A stretch of DNA of 64,000 nt from DTBU01 sp964568845 (GTDB taxonomy: Archaea; Thermoproteota; CALKCG01; B24), in NCBI GenBank assembly GCA_964568845.1, contig CAZMSC010000003.1, forward strand, positions 23,192 through 87,191, in the 5' to 3' direction. Positions 46,172 through 55,010 of the stretch are shown here, piece by piece. A program made the position numbers and the translations under genes. The notes beneath the pieces are model-generated. The model was not told the DNA's origin, did no database searches, and saw nothing but the letters and a program-made list of their open reading frames with translations. Each line of letters starts with the position of its first letter. The stretch's first letter is position 1.

Positions 46172-47414
46172 ACACATCTCCTATTTTAGGTGCTTGGGCC
46201 TCGAAACCTAAGTCCCTAGCATATTTACAAAGCATTTGACACTTCTCAGCTTCTCCGTGAACTGCATAAACTACGGGACTACCTTCAAGCTCATTCAGAA
46301 ACTTTTTCAGCCCGCTCATACCTATATGTGAAGAGAAGTCGAACCTTTTAACCTCTGCTTTAACTTTCCTAACCTTACCTCCTATGACAAACCTGCCTTT
46401 CTCAAGAAGCTCACTTCCAGGTGTACCAGGTATCTGGTAGCTGACGAGATATATCGCATTGTTGCTGGATTTAGCGAGTTTCTCGGCGTAAAATACAGCG
46501 GTTCCACCTTTAAGCATACCAGCCGGCGCTATTATGACACCATGCTTCTTGAGCAGGAGCCTTCTATCCCTCCATCCTGAAACCCAATTGGCCTTCTCAA
46601 CGGCCTTCTTAAATAATTCGGAGTCTCTAAGCCAGTCTACATACTTAAGGAAGGTTTGCGTAGCATCAACCGCCATGCCATCCACGGCTATGGGATATGG
46701 GAAATCCCATTTAGAAAGAACCGCGAGAATCTCTTGAGACCTTCCAACACTGAATGCTGGGATTAAAACATTGCCTCCGCCTTCGACAACATTTATAACG
46801 CTTTCTATGAACTCTTTTTCAAGCCCAGCTCTCTCTGGATGCTCCTCGTCGGCGTACGTGCTCTCGACTATAACAGCATCTAAAGGGTCGTGAAATTTAG
46901 AGATTTTTTCCAAGAGACACGTGTCTACGTCATTTATGTCACCCGTGTAAAGGATTCTCTTACCCTCTGCCTCTATGAGGACTTGAGCTGATCCAAGAAT
47001 GTGGCCGGCATTTAAAAGTGTGAATTGAAGGTTTTTAATGGAAAACCTCTCCCCATACCTTAGAGTCCTAGAATATTCAAACATGGTGTTCATATCTAAA
47101 TACTCATAGGGGAGGTAGTATCCTGAAAGCCTGATAAAGTCTCTGATTAGAAGCCTCATCAAATCTATAGTGGGGGCGGTCGCGTAGAGCGGTATTGGTC
47201 TACTTACGTAGAATAACGGTGTAGCTCCACTATGATCTAAATGGGCATGAGTTACAACTACAAAGTCCACGGTTTTAGGAGAGATGTGCATTGGAAAACT
47301 CGGAACGCCGTTTACAGCTACACCGTAGTCTAAAATAGCCGTAGTCTCTCCGGCTTTAACGGCTATTGCAGACTTACCTATAGCGTATGTCCCACCTAGA
47401 AAGGCGATTTTCAA
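46161..47414 (-). CDS. Beta-CASP metallo-beta-lactamase ribonuclease-like protein (COG1236)
   Basis: 417 residues. Metal site VTHAHLDHSGATPL (about 53-66), LYTGDINDVDT (about 155), EGGNVLIPAFSVGRSQEIL (about 210) and terminal SSHIGMSGLKKFL ... VYAVHGEAEKC. Ysh1/CPSF-like RNA exo- or endonuclease without KH domains. First gene of a pair with amzA. Confidence 0.87.
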   Translation of the reverse strand: MKIAFLGGTYAIGKSAIAVKAGETTAILDYGVAVNGVPSFPMHISPKTVDFVVVTHAHLDHSGATPLFYVSRPIPLYATAPTIDLMRLLIRDFIRLSGYYLPYEYLDMNTMFEYSRTLRYGERFSIKNLQFTLLNAGHILGSAQVLIEAEGKRILYTGDINDVDTCLLEKISKFHDPLDAVIVESTYADEEHPERAGLEKEFIESVINVVEGGGNVLIPAFSVGRSQEILAVLSKWDFPYPIAVDGMAVDATQTFLKYVDWLRDSELFKKAVEKANWVSGWRDRRLLLKKHGVIIAPAGMLKGGTAVFYAEKLAKSSNNAIYLVSYQIPGTPGSELLEKGRFVIGGKVRKVKAEVKRFDFSSHIGMSGLKKFLNELEGSPVVYAVHGEAEKCQMLCKYARDLGFEAQAPKIGDVYEV

Positions 47415-47706
47415 GAACTCTAGACACCCTTTCCCAAGTTTATCCAGCTCAAATATTTACGAAAATTATAGTAGTTCAACATTTAAAATCTTTACGTTTA
47501 TAGAGGCGTATCCAATGATTTGTCTCACATGTATCGATCTGGAGTCCGGAGTATTCTGTCGAGAGTCTTATACCATCTACGTCTATGCCTGAGGCGTGTA
47601 AAGACGCGCACTATTCTAAACGATAGAGCAGTTTTTGGACATGCCGTTTCTAGGAGCCTTTTTAAAAGCTTATAAGAACTTAAGGCTCTAATTTTTAAGA
47701 TGTCCT
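47415..47706. other. Intergenic region, no gene recognised
   Basis: A 44-codon open frame (minus, about 47480-47615) includes GIDVDGIRLSTEYSGLQID but has no start signal or known family. Left unannotated. Confidence 0.35.
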
Positions 47707-48714
47707 ATGGATGTTGAGTTCGGTGTGTATCTTCCAACGTTTAGTAGGGTTAAAACTGGAAGAGAGCTTTGGAATCTTTGTTTGGAATCAGCTTTAACAG
47801 CTGATAGGCTGGGGTTTGCATCTGTATGGGCTCCCGATCATCTGCTAGGATTCGACTCTGTTGAAAGGATAGGTGAGCCCAGTGTAGATATGCTTGAAAG
47901 CTTTACGACTATATCCGCCCTGGCTCAAGCGACGAGAAACGTTAGGGTAGGTTTTTCCGTGTTATGTCTCCTATTTAGGAATCCAGCTTTAACGGCTAAA
48001 ATGGCTGCTACGTTGGATGTGATATCTGAAGGAAGGCTTTTATTTGGCTTGGGAGCTGGATGGCGTGAAGACGAGTTTAAAAGCTATGGGTATGCTTGGA
48101 GGCCTCTTAGAGAGAGGCTGGAGGAGAGCATAGAGGCTACCGAGATAATTAAGAGGTGTTGGACTATGGATAAAGTGTACTTTAAAGGTAAATACTACAA
48201 TATTGACGGTTGTGAGGTTAAACCTAAACCTCTACAAAAACCCAATCCTCCGATATGGTTTGGAGGAGTTGGACTAAAGGCGTTGGAGGGATTTATGCGT
48301 ATAAACCCAGATGGATGGTTGTCTCCACCGTTGAGACTTGAAGATTTAAAATATAGAGTTGACGCATTCAATATGAGGGATAGGGGTTTAACGATAGCTA
48401 TGGAGATGTACACGAGCATAGATGTTGCATCGGATAGGGCCTTGGAAAAAGCTAGAAGACCTGTTGAGAGGTGGTTTGGAGATTCTGCTGAGAAGGTAGC
48501 TGAGTACGATACTTCCGTCCAACTTCCAGGTGGGATAACGGTGCGTTATGGAGCAACCATAGGTTCACCAGACCGCTGTATTGATGTAATATCTCGGTAT
48601 GCTGAGGCTGGTGTAAGCCACTTCATACTACATTTCATGCCACTAGAGGATACAGCTGATGGGTTGAAAATGTACGCTGAGAGGGTTATTCCGTACTTCT
48701 CGGAAGGACGCTAG
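47707..48714 (+). CDS. LLM-class flavin/F420-dependent oxidoreductase
   Basis: 335 residues, TIM-barrel luciferase-like. FGVYLPTF start, ASVWAPDHLLGFDS, FGLGAGWREDEFKSYG and KPNPPIWFGGVG are family marks. Archaeal members use coenzyme F420 or FMN; substrate unknown. The 3' end overlaps the convergent amidohydrolase by four bases. Confidence 0.88.
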   Translation: MDVEFGVYLPTFSRVKTGRELWNLCLESALTADRLGFASVWAPDHLLGFDSVERIGEPSVDMLESFTTISALAQATRNVRVGFSVLCLLFRNPALTAKMAATLDVISEGRLLFGLGAGWREDEFKSYGYAWRPLRERLEESIEATEIIKRCWTMDKVYFKGKYYNIDGCEVKPKPLQKPNPPIWFGGVGLKALEGFMRINPDGWLSPPLRLEDLKYRVDAFNMRDRGLTIAMEMYTSIDVASDRALEKARRPVERWFGDSAEKVAEYDTSVQLPGGITVRYGATIGSPDRCIDVISRYAEAGVSHFILHFMPLEDTADGLKMYAERVIPYFSEGR

Positions 48715-49577
48715 CTTATAATGAGACTCTCAGCATTCTTATACAATATGTTATCCAGCACTTCTGTAGGTAAGCTTAATTCTTTTAAAAGTTTTAAATG
48801 GGAGTTCTCCGGATTGAAGAACCACTCCATATCCGTACCATATAAAAGTCTACGTTTGAATTTTTCAAGGAAAAGTTTGGCGAAAGCTAAGTCTCTGTTT
48901 AACGCATTATAACCTGAAAAAGCGGATAAATCGCCGTAAACGTTTTCATAGTTTTCAAGAATGTATATAGTTCTTCCAGGTCGATCTATCAGACCTTTAG
49001 GGTATGAGTCTTCTAAGTTGAAGTTTTCAGACATGCATCTCCACCAGCCTGGACCATGCATAATGAAATCGACGTTGCTATACTGTTTAGCTATTCTCTC
49101 AACCCCTTTCAAATCAGGGGTATCTAGTACGCCGTAGGTTTCAGAGCTTGAAGCCGCTATATGCATAAGTATGGGTATTTCAAGCCTTCCACAAACCCTA
49201 TAAAGTCTAAGGTTGCAATCGTGGTCCACCGGTATTTTAGACGTGTGCTCTCCAAAGCCCTTACATCCCATGTCTACATAGCGCACTACCCTCTCGCTTA
49301 GACATGTCTCTCTGACTTCGACTACGCAGAACGGTATGAGCCTACCTGGATATTTTCTAGAGATATCTAGTACGTATTCCGTGGGCATTATAAACCCGCT
49401 ATTCCAACTATAGACTGGCAGGAGTGCGGCGCTTGCCTCCCCGTGGGATTCAAGATAGCTGATGAGCGTTTCAACGGCCACTTTACACCACGGATAGTTT
49501 ACGTTAGATATGTCCCCGTAGCAACCTACATGCGTATGAGTGTCGAGAAAACGGAGGGGCAAATCTCCCACAGTCAA
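48711..49577 (-). CDS. Amidohydrolase-family metal-dependent hydrolase
   Basis: 288 residues. N-terminal FLDTHTHVGC (10-19), metal ligands ILMHIAASSS (about 135) and DFIMHGPGWW (about 171), and LLYGTDMEWF (about 247). Amidohydrolase-2 type like the gene at 23200 but clearly different in sequence. Substrate unknown. Confidence 0.82.
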   Translation of the reverse strand: MTVGDLPLRFLDTHTHVGCYGDISNVNYPWCKVAVETLISYLESHGEASAALLPVYSWNSGFIMPTEYVLDISRKYPGRLIPFCVVEVRETCLSERVVRYVDMGCKGFGEHTSKIPVDHDCNLRLYRVCGRLEIPILMHIAASSSETYGVLDTPDLKGVERIAKQYSNVDFIMHGPGWWRCMSENFNLEDSYPKGLIDRPGRTIYILENYENVYGDLSAFSGYNALNRDLAFAKLFLEKFKRRLLYGTDMEWFFNPENSHLKLLKELSLPTEVLDNILYKNAESLIIS

Positions 49578-49609
49578 GGATATGAAAATGAGTCGAATTT
49601 ATCTATTTC

Positions 49610-50206
49610 CTAGACAGCCTCTCCAACGATCTCGGAGATCTTCTTCAAAGCGTTTTCTCTAACCGTGCTGTAGATGTTGCCGCCATGCGAATCTATGGTG
49701 ACGATTGTTGGGCCGAATTTGTAAACTTCTAGAAGCCATAATGCCTCTGGAAGTCCGAGGTCCAACCAGTAAACGGCTGAAACTTTTCCGACAGACTTAG
49801 ACAGCAGTGCTGAAGCACCTCCAGGAGGGCTACAGTATACGGCTTTAAACCGCTTAAAAATGCCGGTGGATTTTTCGGAGAAGCCTCCCTTACCTATGAT
49901 CATTCTGACGCCTGAGGTCTTTAGGAAAGGCTCCAGTAGATCTTCCATTCTAGCGCTCGTAGTTGGGCCTAGAGATTCTACCTTCCATGCCGCATAAGTA
50001 CGTCTGACAACTGGTCCGCAGTGGAATACTGGTATACCTTGAAGTTTAAAGGGAAGCTCTGCTTTACTCTGAAAATACGTAATAATCCTCTTAGTAGCTT
50101 GATCCCTCATAGTAGCTACTAGACCCGTTATGTAAGCTACGTCGCCTATCTTAAGATTGGAAACGTCTTCTACTGGTACGGTGATATCTAAAATCACAAA
50201 CACCAC
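49610..50206 (-). CDS. Fumarate hydratase class I, beta subunit
   Basis: 198 residues, C-terminal-domain subunit of the two-subunit Fe-S fumarase. KVESLGPTTSARMEDLL and MIIGKGGFSEKS are family marks. Immediately follows the alpha gene (GTG right after its stop). Hydrates fumarate to malate; could also take up the fumarate released by ArgH. Confidence 0.93.
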   Translation of the reverse strand: MVFVILDITVPVEDVSNLKIGDVAYITGLVATMRDQATKRIITYFQSKAELPFKLQGIPVFHCGPVVRRTYAAWKVESLGPTTSARMEDLLEPFLKTSGVRMIIGKGGFSEKSTGIFKRFKAVYCSPPGGASALLSKSVGKVSAVYWLDLGLPEALWLLEVYKFGPTIVTIDSHGGNIYSTVRENALKKISEIVGEAV

Positions 50207-51073
50207 CTACAAAATCTTATAGGAGCCGTCGGACTCGATCACAGCTGAGGCTCTTCTAGCAGCCCAGCATTGGAAGTTTATAGCTAAGGGAAGGCTTGCA
50301 GTATGGCAATACGAGTATTCGATTTTAACGTCTAAACATGTCCATCTCCCACCGAGCCCCATCGGACCTATACCTGTTTTATTGACGGCTTCAAATAGCT
50401 CAGACTCTAACTTAGCGATTTCAGGGTCTTTATTTTCATCACCTATGGGTCTAAGTAATGCTTTCTTAGCCATGAGCATGGCTTCTTCAGCCGTACCGCC
50501 TAAACCGATTCCCAGTATAGTAGGCGGGCACGGCATACCGCCAGCTTCCACAACTCTGGTTAAAACGGTGCTTTTTATGGCTTTTACGGTCTCAATGGGT
50601 GTAAGCATGTGAAGACTGCTTACGTTCTCGGAACCTGCACCTTTCGGCATAAAAGAGACTTTGATGCTGCCTCCCCTAGTCTTCATAACGTGTAATACTG
50701 GTACTCTAGCTCCCGTGTTATCTCCGGTATTCAACCTCGTCAACGGGTGGACTACGTTTGGTCTGAGGGGAACCGTCTCGGTAGCCTTCGACACGGCTTC
50801 CGTAAAAACTCTATAGTAGTCTATTCTCCAAGGTGTCTCCAATCCCTCTTCAACGATGAACAAGGGTATGCCGGTGTCCTGGCATATAAGTTTACCCTCT
50901 TCTTTGGCTATTCTGACGTTTTCAACAACGGCTTCGAGCATTTTCACTCCGATTTCAGACGTTTCAGTCTCATATGCTTTAACTAGAGCCTTCTCTACGT
51001 CTTCAGGAATTGTTTTAACAGCTTTATCTATAAGTTTAATCGCGACCTCTAGAAGAACTTCTTCAAATTCCAA
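50207..51073 (-). CDS. Fumarate hydratase class I, alpha subunit
   Basis: 288 residues. Fe-S ligands: Cys in LICQDTGIPLF, Cys in GGMPCPPTILGIGLG and a later Cys in WTCLDVKIEYSYCHTA. GGTAEEAMLMAKKALLRPIG is typical. Tartrate dehydratase alpha is the close alternative, but fumarase is more usual in this setting. Confidence 0.93.
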   Translation of the reverse strand: MEFEEVLLEVAIKLIDKAVKTIPEDVEKALVKAYETETSEIGVKMLEAVVENVRIAKEEGKLICQDTGIPLFIVEEGLETPWRIDYYRVFTEAVSKATETVPLRPNVVHPLTRLNTGDNTGARVPVLHVMKTRGGSIKVSFMPKGAGSENVSSLHMLTPIETVKAIKSTVLTRVVEAGGMPCPPTILGIGLGGTAEEAMLMAKKALLRPIGDENKDPEIAKLESELFEAVNKTGIGPMGLGGRWTCLDVKIEYSYCHTASLPLAINFQCWAARRASAVIESDGSYKIL

Positions 51074-51164
51074 CTTCCCTATAGAATATTGAAACTTAGG
51101 CTTAAATTTTTCATGTTTAAATTTAACCTTTTTATTCTAAACGCTTCTTCCTTGATGTGTGTAT

Positions 51165-51178
51165 CCTTTAAATATAGG
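51165..51178 (+). promoter_or_regulatory. radA promoter
   Basis: CCTTTAAATATAGG, TATA-like, about 35 bases before the radA ATG; GGATAGGA lies right before the start. Confidence 0.45.
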
Positions 51179-51206
51179 ATTCTTCAAAATTTATCTCGGA
51201 TAGGAA

Positions 51207-52196
51207 ATGGATTTTGAAGAAGAGGCACCTAAGAAACATTTCGAAAATATTGAAGACATACCTGGAATAGGGCCATCTACAGCTTCTAAGCTTAGAGAAC
51301 TGGGCTACCATACGATCGAATCGCTTGCTACGGCTACTATCAAAGAGCTTATGCTAGCCGGGTTGGGTGAAAAACAGGCGGCTAAGATCATAGCCTTAGC
51401 CAGAGACTCTATATCCGTACAGTTCGTCACGGCTGACCTCCTCCTCAAGGAGAGGTTTAACGTTAGGAAGCTTACTACGGGAAGTAAAGTTCTTGACATG
51501 CTTATCGGAGGAGGGCTGGAGACGCAGACGATCACGGAGTTCTTCGGCGCATATGGTAGTGGCAAGAGCCAAATATGCCACCAGTTATGTGTGAACGTTC
51601 AGCTCCCCTATGAAAAGGGAGGGCTTGAAGGTTCTGCGCTTTACATAGATACTGAGCATACTTTCAGCCCTGAGAGGGTTGTTCAAATGGCTAGGTTTAG
51701 GGGGCTTGACCCTGAGAAAGTTGTGAAAAGGATAATATATGCTGAGGCCTTTAACTCAGACCATCAGATGCTTCTACTGGATAAATGTGATAAGCTTGTC
51801 AAAGATAACAACGTTAAACTTATAGTTGTAGATTCTCTCACGGCGCACTTTAGAAGCGAATACCTTGGAAGAGAGATGCTGGCTGAAAGGCAGCAGAAGC
51901 TTAATAAGCATATGCATAAGCTTTTCAGACTAGCCAGAGCCTTCAACTTAGTCGCTGTTGTTACGAATCAGGTCATGGCTAAACCTGACGTGTTCTTTGG
52001 AGAGTCTGTTCAGGCCGTTGGAGGACACATAGTGGGGCATACAAGCCACACGAGGATATACCTCAAAAAGTCTGCGAAGGGGAATGTTAGAATAGCTAGG
52101 TTGATTTCAAGCCCATACCTCCCAGAAGGGGAGGCTGTGTTTAAGATCACGGAAAATGGCGTTGAAGATAGTGAAGAAGAAGTGAAAGAGGAGTAG
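51207..52196 (+). CDS. radA: DNA repair and recombination protein RadA
   Basis: 329 residues. N-terminal HhH domain (DIPGIGPSTASKLRELGYHT), Walker A FFGAYGSGKSQICHQLCV (about 112-129), Walker B VKLIVVDSLTAHFRSEY, and ATP-cap region GHTSHTRIYLKKS. Archaeal RecA/Rad51 recombinase; no intein. Followed after three bases by a small helical protein gene. Confidence 0.97.
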   Translation: MDFEEEAPKKHFENIEDIPGIGPSTASKLRELGYHTIESLATATIKELMLAGLGEKQAAKIIALARDSISVQFVTADLLLKERFNVRKLTTGSKVLDMLIGGGLETQTITEFFGAYGSGKSQICHQLCVNVQLPYEKGGLEGSALYIDTEHTFSPERVVQMARFRGLDPEKVVKRIIYAEAFNSDHQMLLLDKCDKLVKDNNVKLIVVDSLTAHFRSEYLGREMLAERQQKLNKHMHKLFRLARAFNLVAVVTNQVMAKPDVFFGESVQAVGGHIVGHTSHTRIYLKKSAKGNVRIARLISSPYLPEGEAVFKITENGVEDSEEEVKEE

Positions 52197-52199
52197 CTT

Positions 52200-52538
52200 A
52201 TGTCTCTAGATGAGGCGACTGTGAGAGAGTTCTTTGAATTCGTGCTTAAAGGAGACTATGTTAAAGCTAAGTCTTTAATTGAGAAGCTGGAGGGGCTCGG
52301 TCTTTCAGAGTATGAGCTGGGCCGTTTGAACGCTATGAAGGGTATCGCTTCAACTATAAAAGACGGCGATTCCAACGTTAAGCAGTACTTAGATAGAGAC
52401 TTCATTAAGAGTAGGTCTTTAAAGTTTAAGGAGGTTCTGAGGCTTGGGAGTCCAATGATAGATGACTACGATAGGGGCTTTTTCGAGTTTTGGATAGAGT
52501 TTCTGAAGACGGCTCTAGAGTATTTAGATAAAAGCTGA
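52200..52538 (+). CDS. Small helical protein co-transcribed with radA, unknown
   Basis: 112 residues, all predicted helix, no cofactor motifs (LKGDYVKAKSLIEKLEGLGL is TPR-like). ATG three bases after the radA stop with GAGGAG upstream, so coupled to radA. I do not recognise it; a recombination accessory role is only a guess from position. Confidence 0.65.
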   Translation: MSLDEATVREFFEFVLKGDYVKAKSLIEKLEGLGLSEYELGRLNAMKGIASTIKDGDSNVKQYLDRDFIKSRSLKFKEVLRLGSPMIDDYDRGFFEFWIEFLKTALEYLDKS

Positions 52539-52554
52539 CGTTTTTCAGCAAAAT

Positions 52555-52806
52555 CTACTTGAGGAAATTGTATAGGATGGTCCATGTAGCCAACCATACG
52601 AGGAAATACGTACCCATTCCCTCGAGGAGGAGCTTCTTAGAGTCTACTTTTTCATCTACTATTCTTCTGAAAGCGTATTGAGTCAATACGTATACCAATA
52701 TGGCGAGTAGCAATCCTCCGAAGCCCCATATTTTTAGGAGGCCTGAAAGCAAAGCTATTGTTAAAGCTAAACCGAAGCGTATCCAATACACGTATTTAAG
52801 GTTCAT
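52555..52806 (-). CDS. EMC6/Rab5-interacting-like small membrane protein
   Basis: 83 residues with three hydrophobic segments (about 9-28, 31-47, 63-82). The order and the loop KKLLLEGMGTYFLVWLATWT resemble archaeal EMC6-like proteins, relatives of a subunit of the eukaryotic ER membrane-insertion complex. Short proteins align poorly, so the call is moderate. Confidence 0.55.
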   Translation of the reverse strand: MNLKYVYWIRFGLALTIALLSGLLKIWGFGGLLLAILVYVLTQYAFRRIVDEKVDSKKLLLEGMGTYFLVWLATWTILYNFLK

Positions 52807-52971
52807 GTATGTTTCCCTATTCTCTAGAATCTGGAAGCCTTTAAGCGTTACTTTTCGTTTTTTGGCTCATATTTCTACTTCCGTCTCCTAAGAGCATTAT
52901 TCCAGTGGGCTATCTACGGCATTTTCGGCTTTCCAGCCTAAATGTTTAAGCGTTATCAGCAAAGGTTATTA

Positions 52972-52995
52972 GGTACTTTAGTACTATAGTACTAG
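52972..52995. promoter_or_regulatory. Triple 8-base repeat and palindrome, vapBC operator
   Basis: Three direct octamers GGTACTTT, AGTACTAT, AGTACTAG stand head to tail; the last two create the perfect 16-base palindrome TAGTACTATAGTACTA (52979-52994). It lies 13 bases ahead of the antitoxin start, over the core promoter, as expected for ribbon-helix-helix autoregulation. Confidence 0.65.
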
Positions 52996-53007
52996 TGGAT
53001 CGCATAA

Positions 53008-53295
53008 ATGGCTCGAAACGGTAAAGAAGATACTGAAGTGATCAAAGTCGAGATTCCGAGGCTACTCGCTGAGAGGTTCCGTAGGTACGTTGCTGAGAGA
53101 TATGGTTTAAGGAGGGGCTCTCTCTCCAGAGCTGTAGCGGACTTAATCGAGAAGGAGCTTGGTGCTCAGAGGTTTCAGGGCTCTAAAAACGTAGACGAAA
53201 TAGTAGGTTTAGGCTTACAGTCCGACTATACGTGGGAGGGGGAAGACCTAGTTGAAGCGTTGAGGAGGAGAGCTGATGTACTTGATAGATGCTAA
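53008..53295 (+). CDS. VapB-like ribbon-helix-helix antitoxin
   Basis: 95 residues. N-terminal RHH: VIKVEIPRLLAERFRRYVAE and GSLSRAVADLIEKEL; disordered C-terminus (GLQSDYTWEGEDLVEALRRR) for toxin binding. Overlaps the toxin gene by 20 bases. Confidence 0.82.
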   Translation: MARNGKEDTEVIKVEIPRLLAERFRRYVAERYGLRRGSLSRAVADLIEKELGAQRFQGSKNVDEIVGLGLQSDYTWEGEDLVEALRRRADVLDRC

Positions 53296-53668
53296 CATTC
53301 TATTAGAGGTGCTGTATAAGAGAGGCAGATGGAGGAATTGCTACGAGCTACTCAACAAGGTTAAAACTGGTTATATCAAAGCTCACATACTGCACTTCAC
53401 TCTCCACGGCGTTTCAGCCATCCTAGGAAAACCAGAGCTCGTCTCGAAGTTTCTCTCCGAGGTACTATCATGGCAAGGTTTAACAGTAGTAGACCTTCCC
53501 ATAGAAGAGGAGCTCGTCGCAAGCGAGTTAGCTAGTAAAGCAGACCTGGACTTCGACGACGGGCTCCAGTACTACTACGCTAAGAAGGTGGAGGCACAGA
53601 TAGTCTCGCTCGACAGAGACTTTGACAAGCTAGATGTGAAGAGAGTTGAGCCTAGCGAAGCCGTCTAA
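53276..53668 (+). CDS. VapC-like PIN-domain toxin
   Basis: 130 residues. PIN active-site acidic residues: MYLIDANILLEVL (Asp 5), LPIEEELVASELA, DLDFDDGLQYYYAK, and VSLDRDFDKL. Mg-dependent RNase. Intact partner of the upstream RHH antitoxin. Confidence 0.88.
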   Translation: MYLIDANILLEVLYKRGRWRNCYELLNKVKTGYIKAHILHFTLHGVSAILGKPELVSKFLSEVLSWQGLTVVDLPIEEELVASELASKADLDFDDGLQYYYAKKVEAQIVSLDRDFDKLDVKRVEPSEAV

Positions 53669-53673
53669 ATCTC

Positions 53674-53957
53674 ATGAAGGTTCACAGAAAATATACGAGC
53701 CTTCTTGAGAAATACGGCTTAAACCAGGATAGTATGCACAGCTACAGCTATCTTAAAAGTGCCGTTGAAAAGATGCCTGATGAGGGGCTGAAGAGCTTTC
53801 AAAAATAGCTTTAAAACGTACGGTTGGGAAGTGGCTGGAGCTGAAGAACAGGCTTAAAACAGGCGAATTCACACCCTATAAACTGCCAACATACCTAATG
53901 CAGTATGCAACACTACAGACGAAAACATACTATTACTACTGGCAGGTTATCGGATAG
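53674..53957 (+). pseudogene. Frameshifted small gene of unknown family
   Basis: A 44-codon frame from ATG 53674 ends at a TAG at 53806-53808; one frame over, the reading continues IALKRTVGKWLELKNRLKTG ... YYYYWQVIG to 53957. Joined it would be about 93 residues, alpha-helical and basic. A single indel near 53800 explains the break. No family recognised. Confidence 0.5.
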
Positions 53958-54122
53958 TTATAAAATGTTAACTATCCGTTTCACCTCCATCTTTAAGACT
54001 TCATGGATGGCTTTCAGGGGCAACGGAAACTCCCCACATCTCGGATTCCTCTTCAGAAGGTTTAAACATACGATCACATCTTTATCTAAGAGCTTTAGAA
54101 TCTCCCTCTTTAAGGTCTCCAT
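53958..54122 (-). CDS. Possible 54-residue small protein
   Basis: Open frame with helical, charged sequence (TLKREILKLLDKDVIVCLNL ... AIHEVLKMEVKRIV), convergent with the frameshifted gene. No clear ribosome-binding site; could be a relic of an HTH protein. Low confidence. Confidence 0.35.
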   Translation of the reverse strand: METLKREILKLLDKDVIVCLNLLKRNPRCGEFPLPLKAIHEVLKMEVKRIVNIL

Positions 54123-54239
54123 TGTGAATCGATGATAAAGATTGAATCTAAAATATTTAAACCTTTAAGGTCGGTTACCTATGGCTGAGGTCGAGGCTTT
54201 GGGGCTCCGGGGCGGTTTAATGTCGGTTTGCTCGAAATG

Positions 54240-54965
54240 TTAAACACTTGTGTACACTTCTACCCTAAGCCTCTTTGATGCCTCCAACGCTCTCTCATCT
54301 GCGTAAGGCGTTACGACAAGTAGCCTGTCGGGCTTTCTACCCGTCTTTCTTTGGTATAGCTCCGCCTTCCTCATGAACTGAAGTATGTCTGAAGCCCTTA
54401 CGTGTGATGAAACTTCGATCAGTATCAGCTTCTCATCTTTGACTGCTATGTCAACTTCTACGTCGCTCGGATAGCCGAAGACCGCGCCAGCCTCATCGTA
54501 TGCCCTCCACTTCTCCACCTTTAGCCCAAGCTCCCTGTCGAGGAGCCCCCTCAAGCCATCTCTAAACGCGTCCTCCGCCATTATCCCCCACCTAGCTCCA
54601 AGAGCAGATATATGCCTGTTTACGATCTCAAACCCCTTGTTCATATCCTCTCTAAGCTTAGCGATCTCATCCTCATGCCTATCAAGCCTTTTAAGCACTT
54701 CAACGAACTTTGCGTCGTGAGAGTCTAAGCGTTTAAGTATTTCAATGAACTTTGCATCATGAGCATCTAGGCGTTTGAGTATCTCGACGAATTTTGCGTC
54801 ATGGGCGTCTAAGCGCTTAAGTATTTCAATGAATTTTGCGTCGTGAGAGTCTAGGCGCTTAAGTATCTCCCCTAAGCCTATTAGTCCTGCAACCGCATAC
54901 CTGAACTCCTCGTCTTCCTTCAGCAGCCTGAGCACTTCAGCCTTGAGCTTTTCCAATTTGATCAA
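54240..54965 (-). CDS. DUF3782-like PD-(D/E)XK nuclease-fold protein with heptad repeats
   Basis: 241 residues. Residues 30-100 are 14-residue coiled-coil repeats (FVEILKRLDAHDAK type). Then a helix and a nuclease-like domain with GYPSDVEVDIAVKDEKLILIEVSS (about 170-193): Asp-x-Glu and Glu-x-Ser in PD-(D/E)XK positions. Common in thermophilic archaea in multiple copies. TTG start. May be a restriction or defence protein; function not established. Confidence 0.75.
   Translation of the reverse strand: MIKLEKLKAEVLRLLKEDEEFRYAVAGLIGLGEILKRLDSHDAKFIEILKRLDAHDAKFVEILKRLDAHDAKFIEILKRLDSHDAKFVEVLKRLDRHEDEIAKLREDMNKGFEIVNRHISALGARWGIMAEDAFRDGLRGLLDRELGLKVEKWRAYDEAGAVFGYPSDVEVDIAVKDEKLILIEVSSHVRASDILQFMRKAELYQRKTGRKPDRLLVVTPYADERALEASKRLRVEVYTSV
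54709..54876. repeat. Four tandem 42-base repeats inside the DUF3782-like gene
   Basis: Units start at 54709, 54751, 54793 and 54835, each beginning TTTGCRTCRTG; they differ at a few positions. Each unit adds 14 residues of coiled coil, so changes in copy number keep the frame. Confidence 0.9.
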
Positions 54966-55010
54966 GAATAATGGTGATTGAGGGTGTTTTTATCTCTTTT
55001 CCTAGTTATT

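Noticed and set aside
47480..47615. 44-codon minus frame
   Set aside because: No start signal, no family; could be chance.
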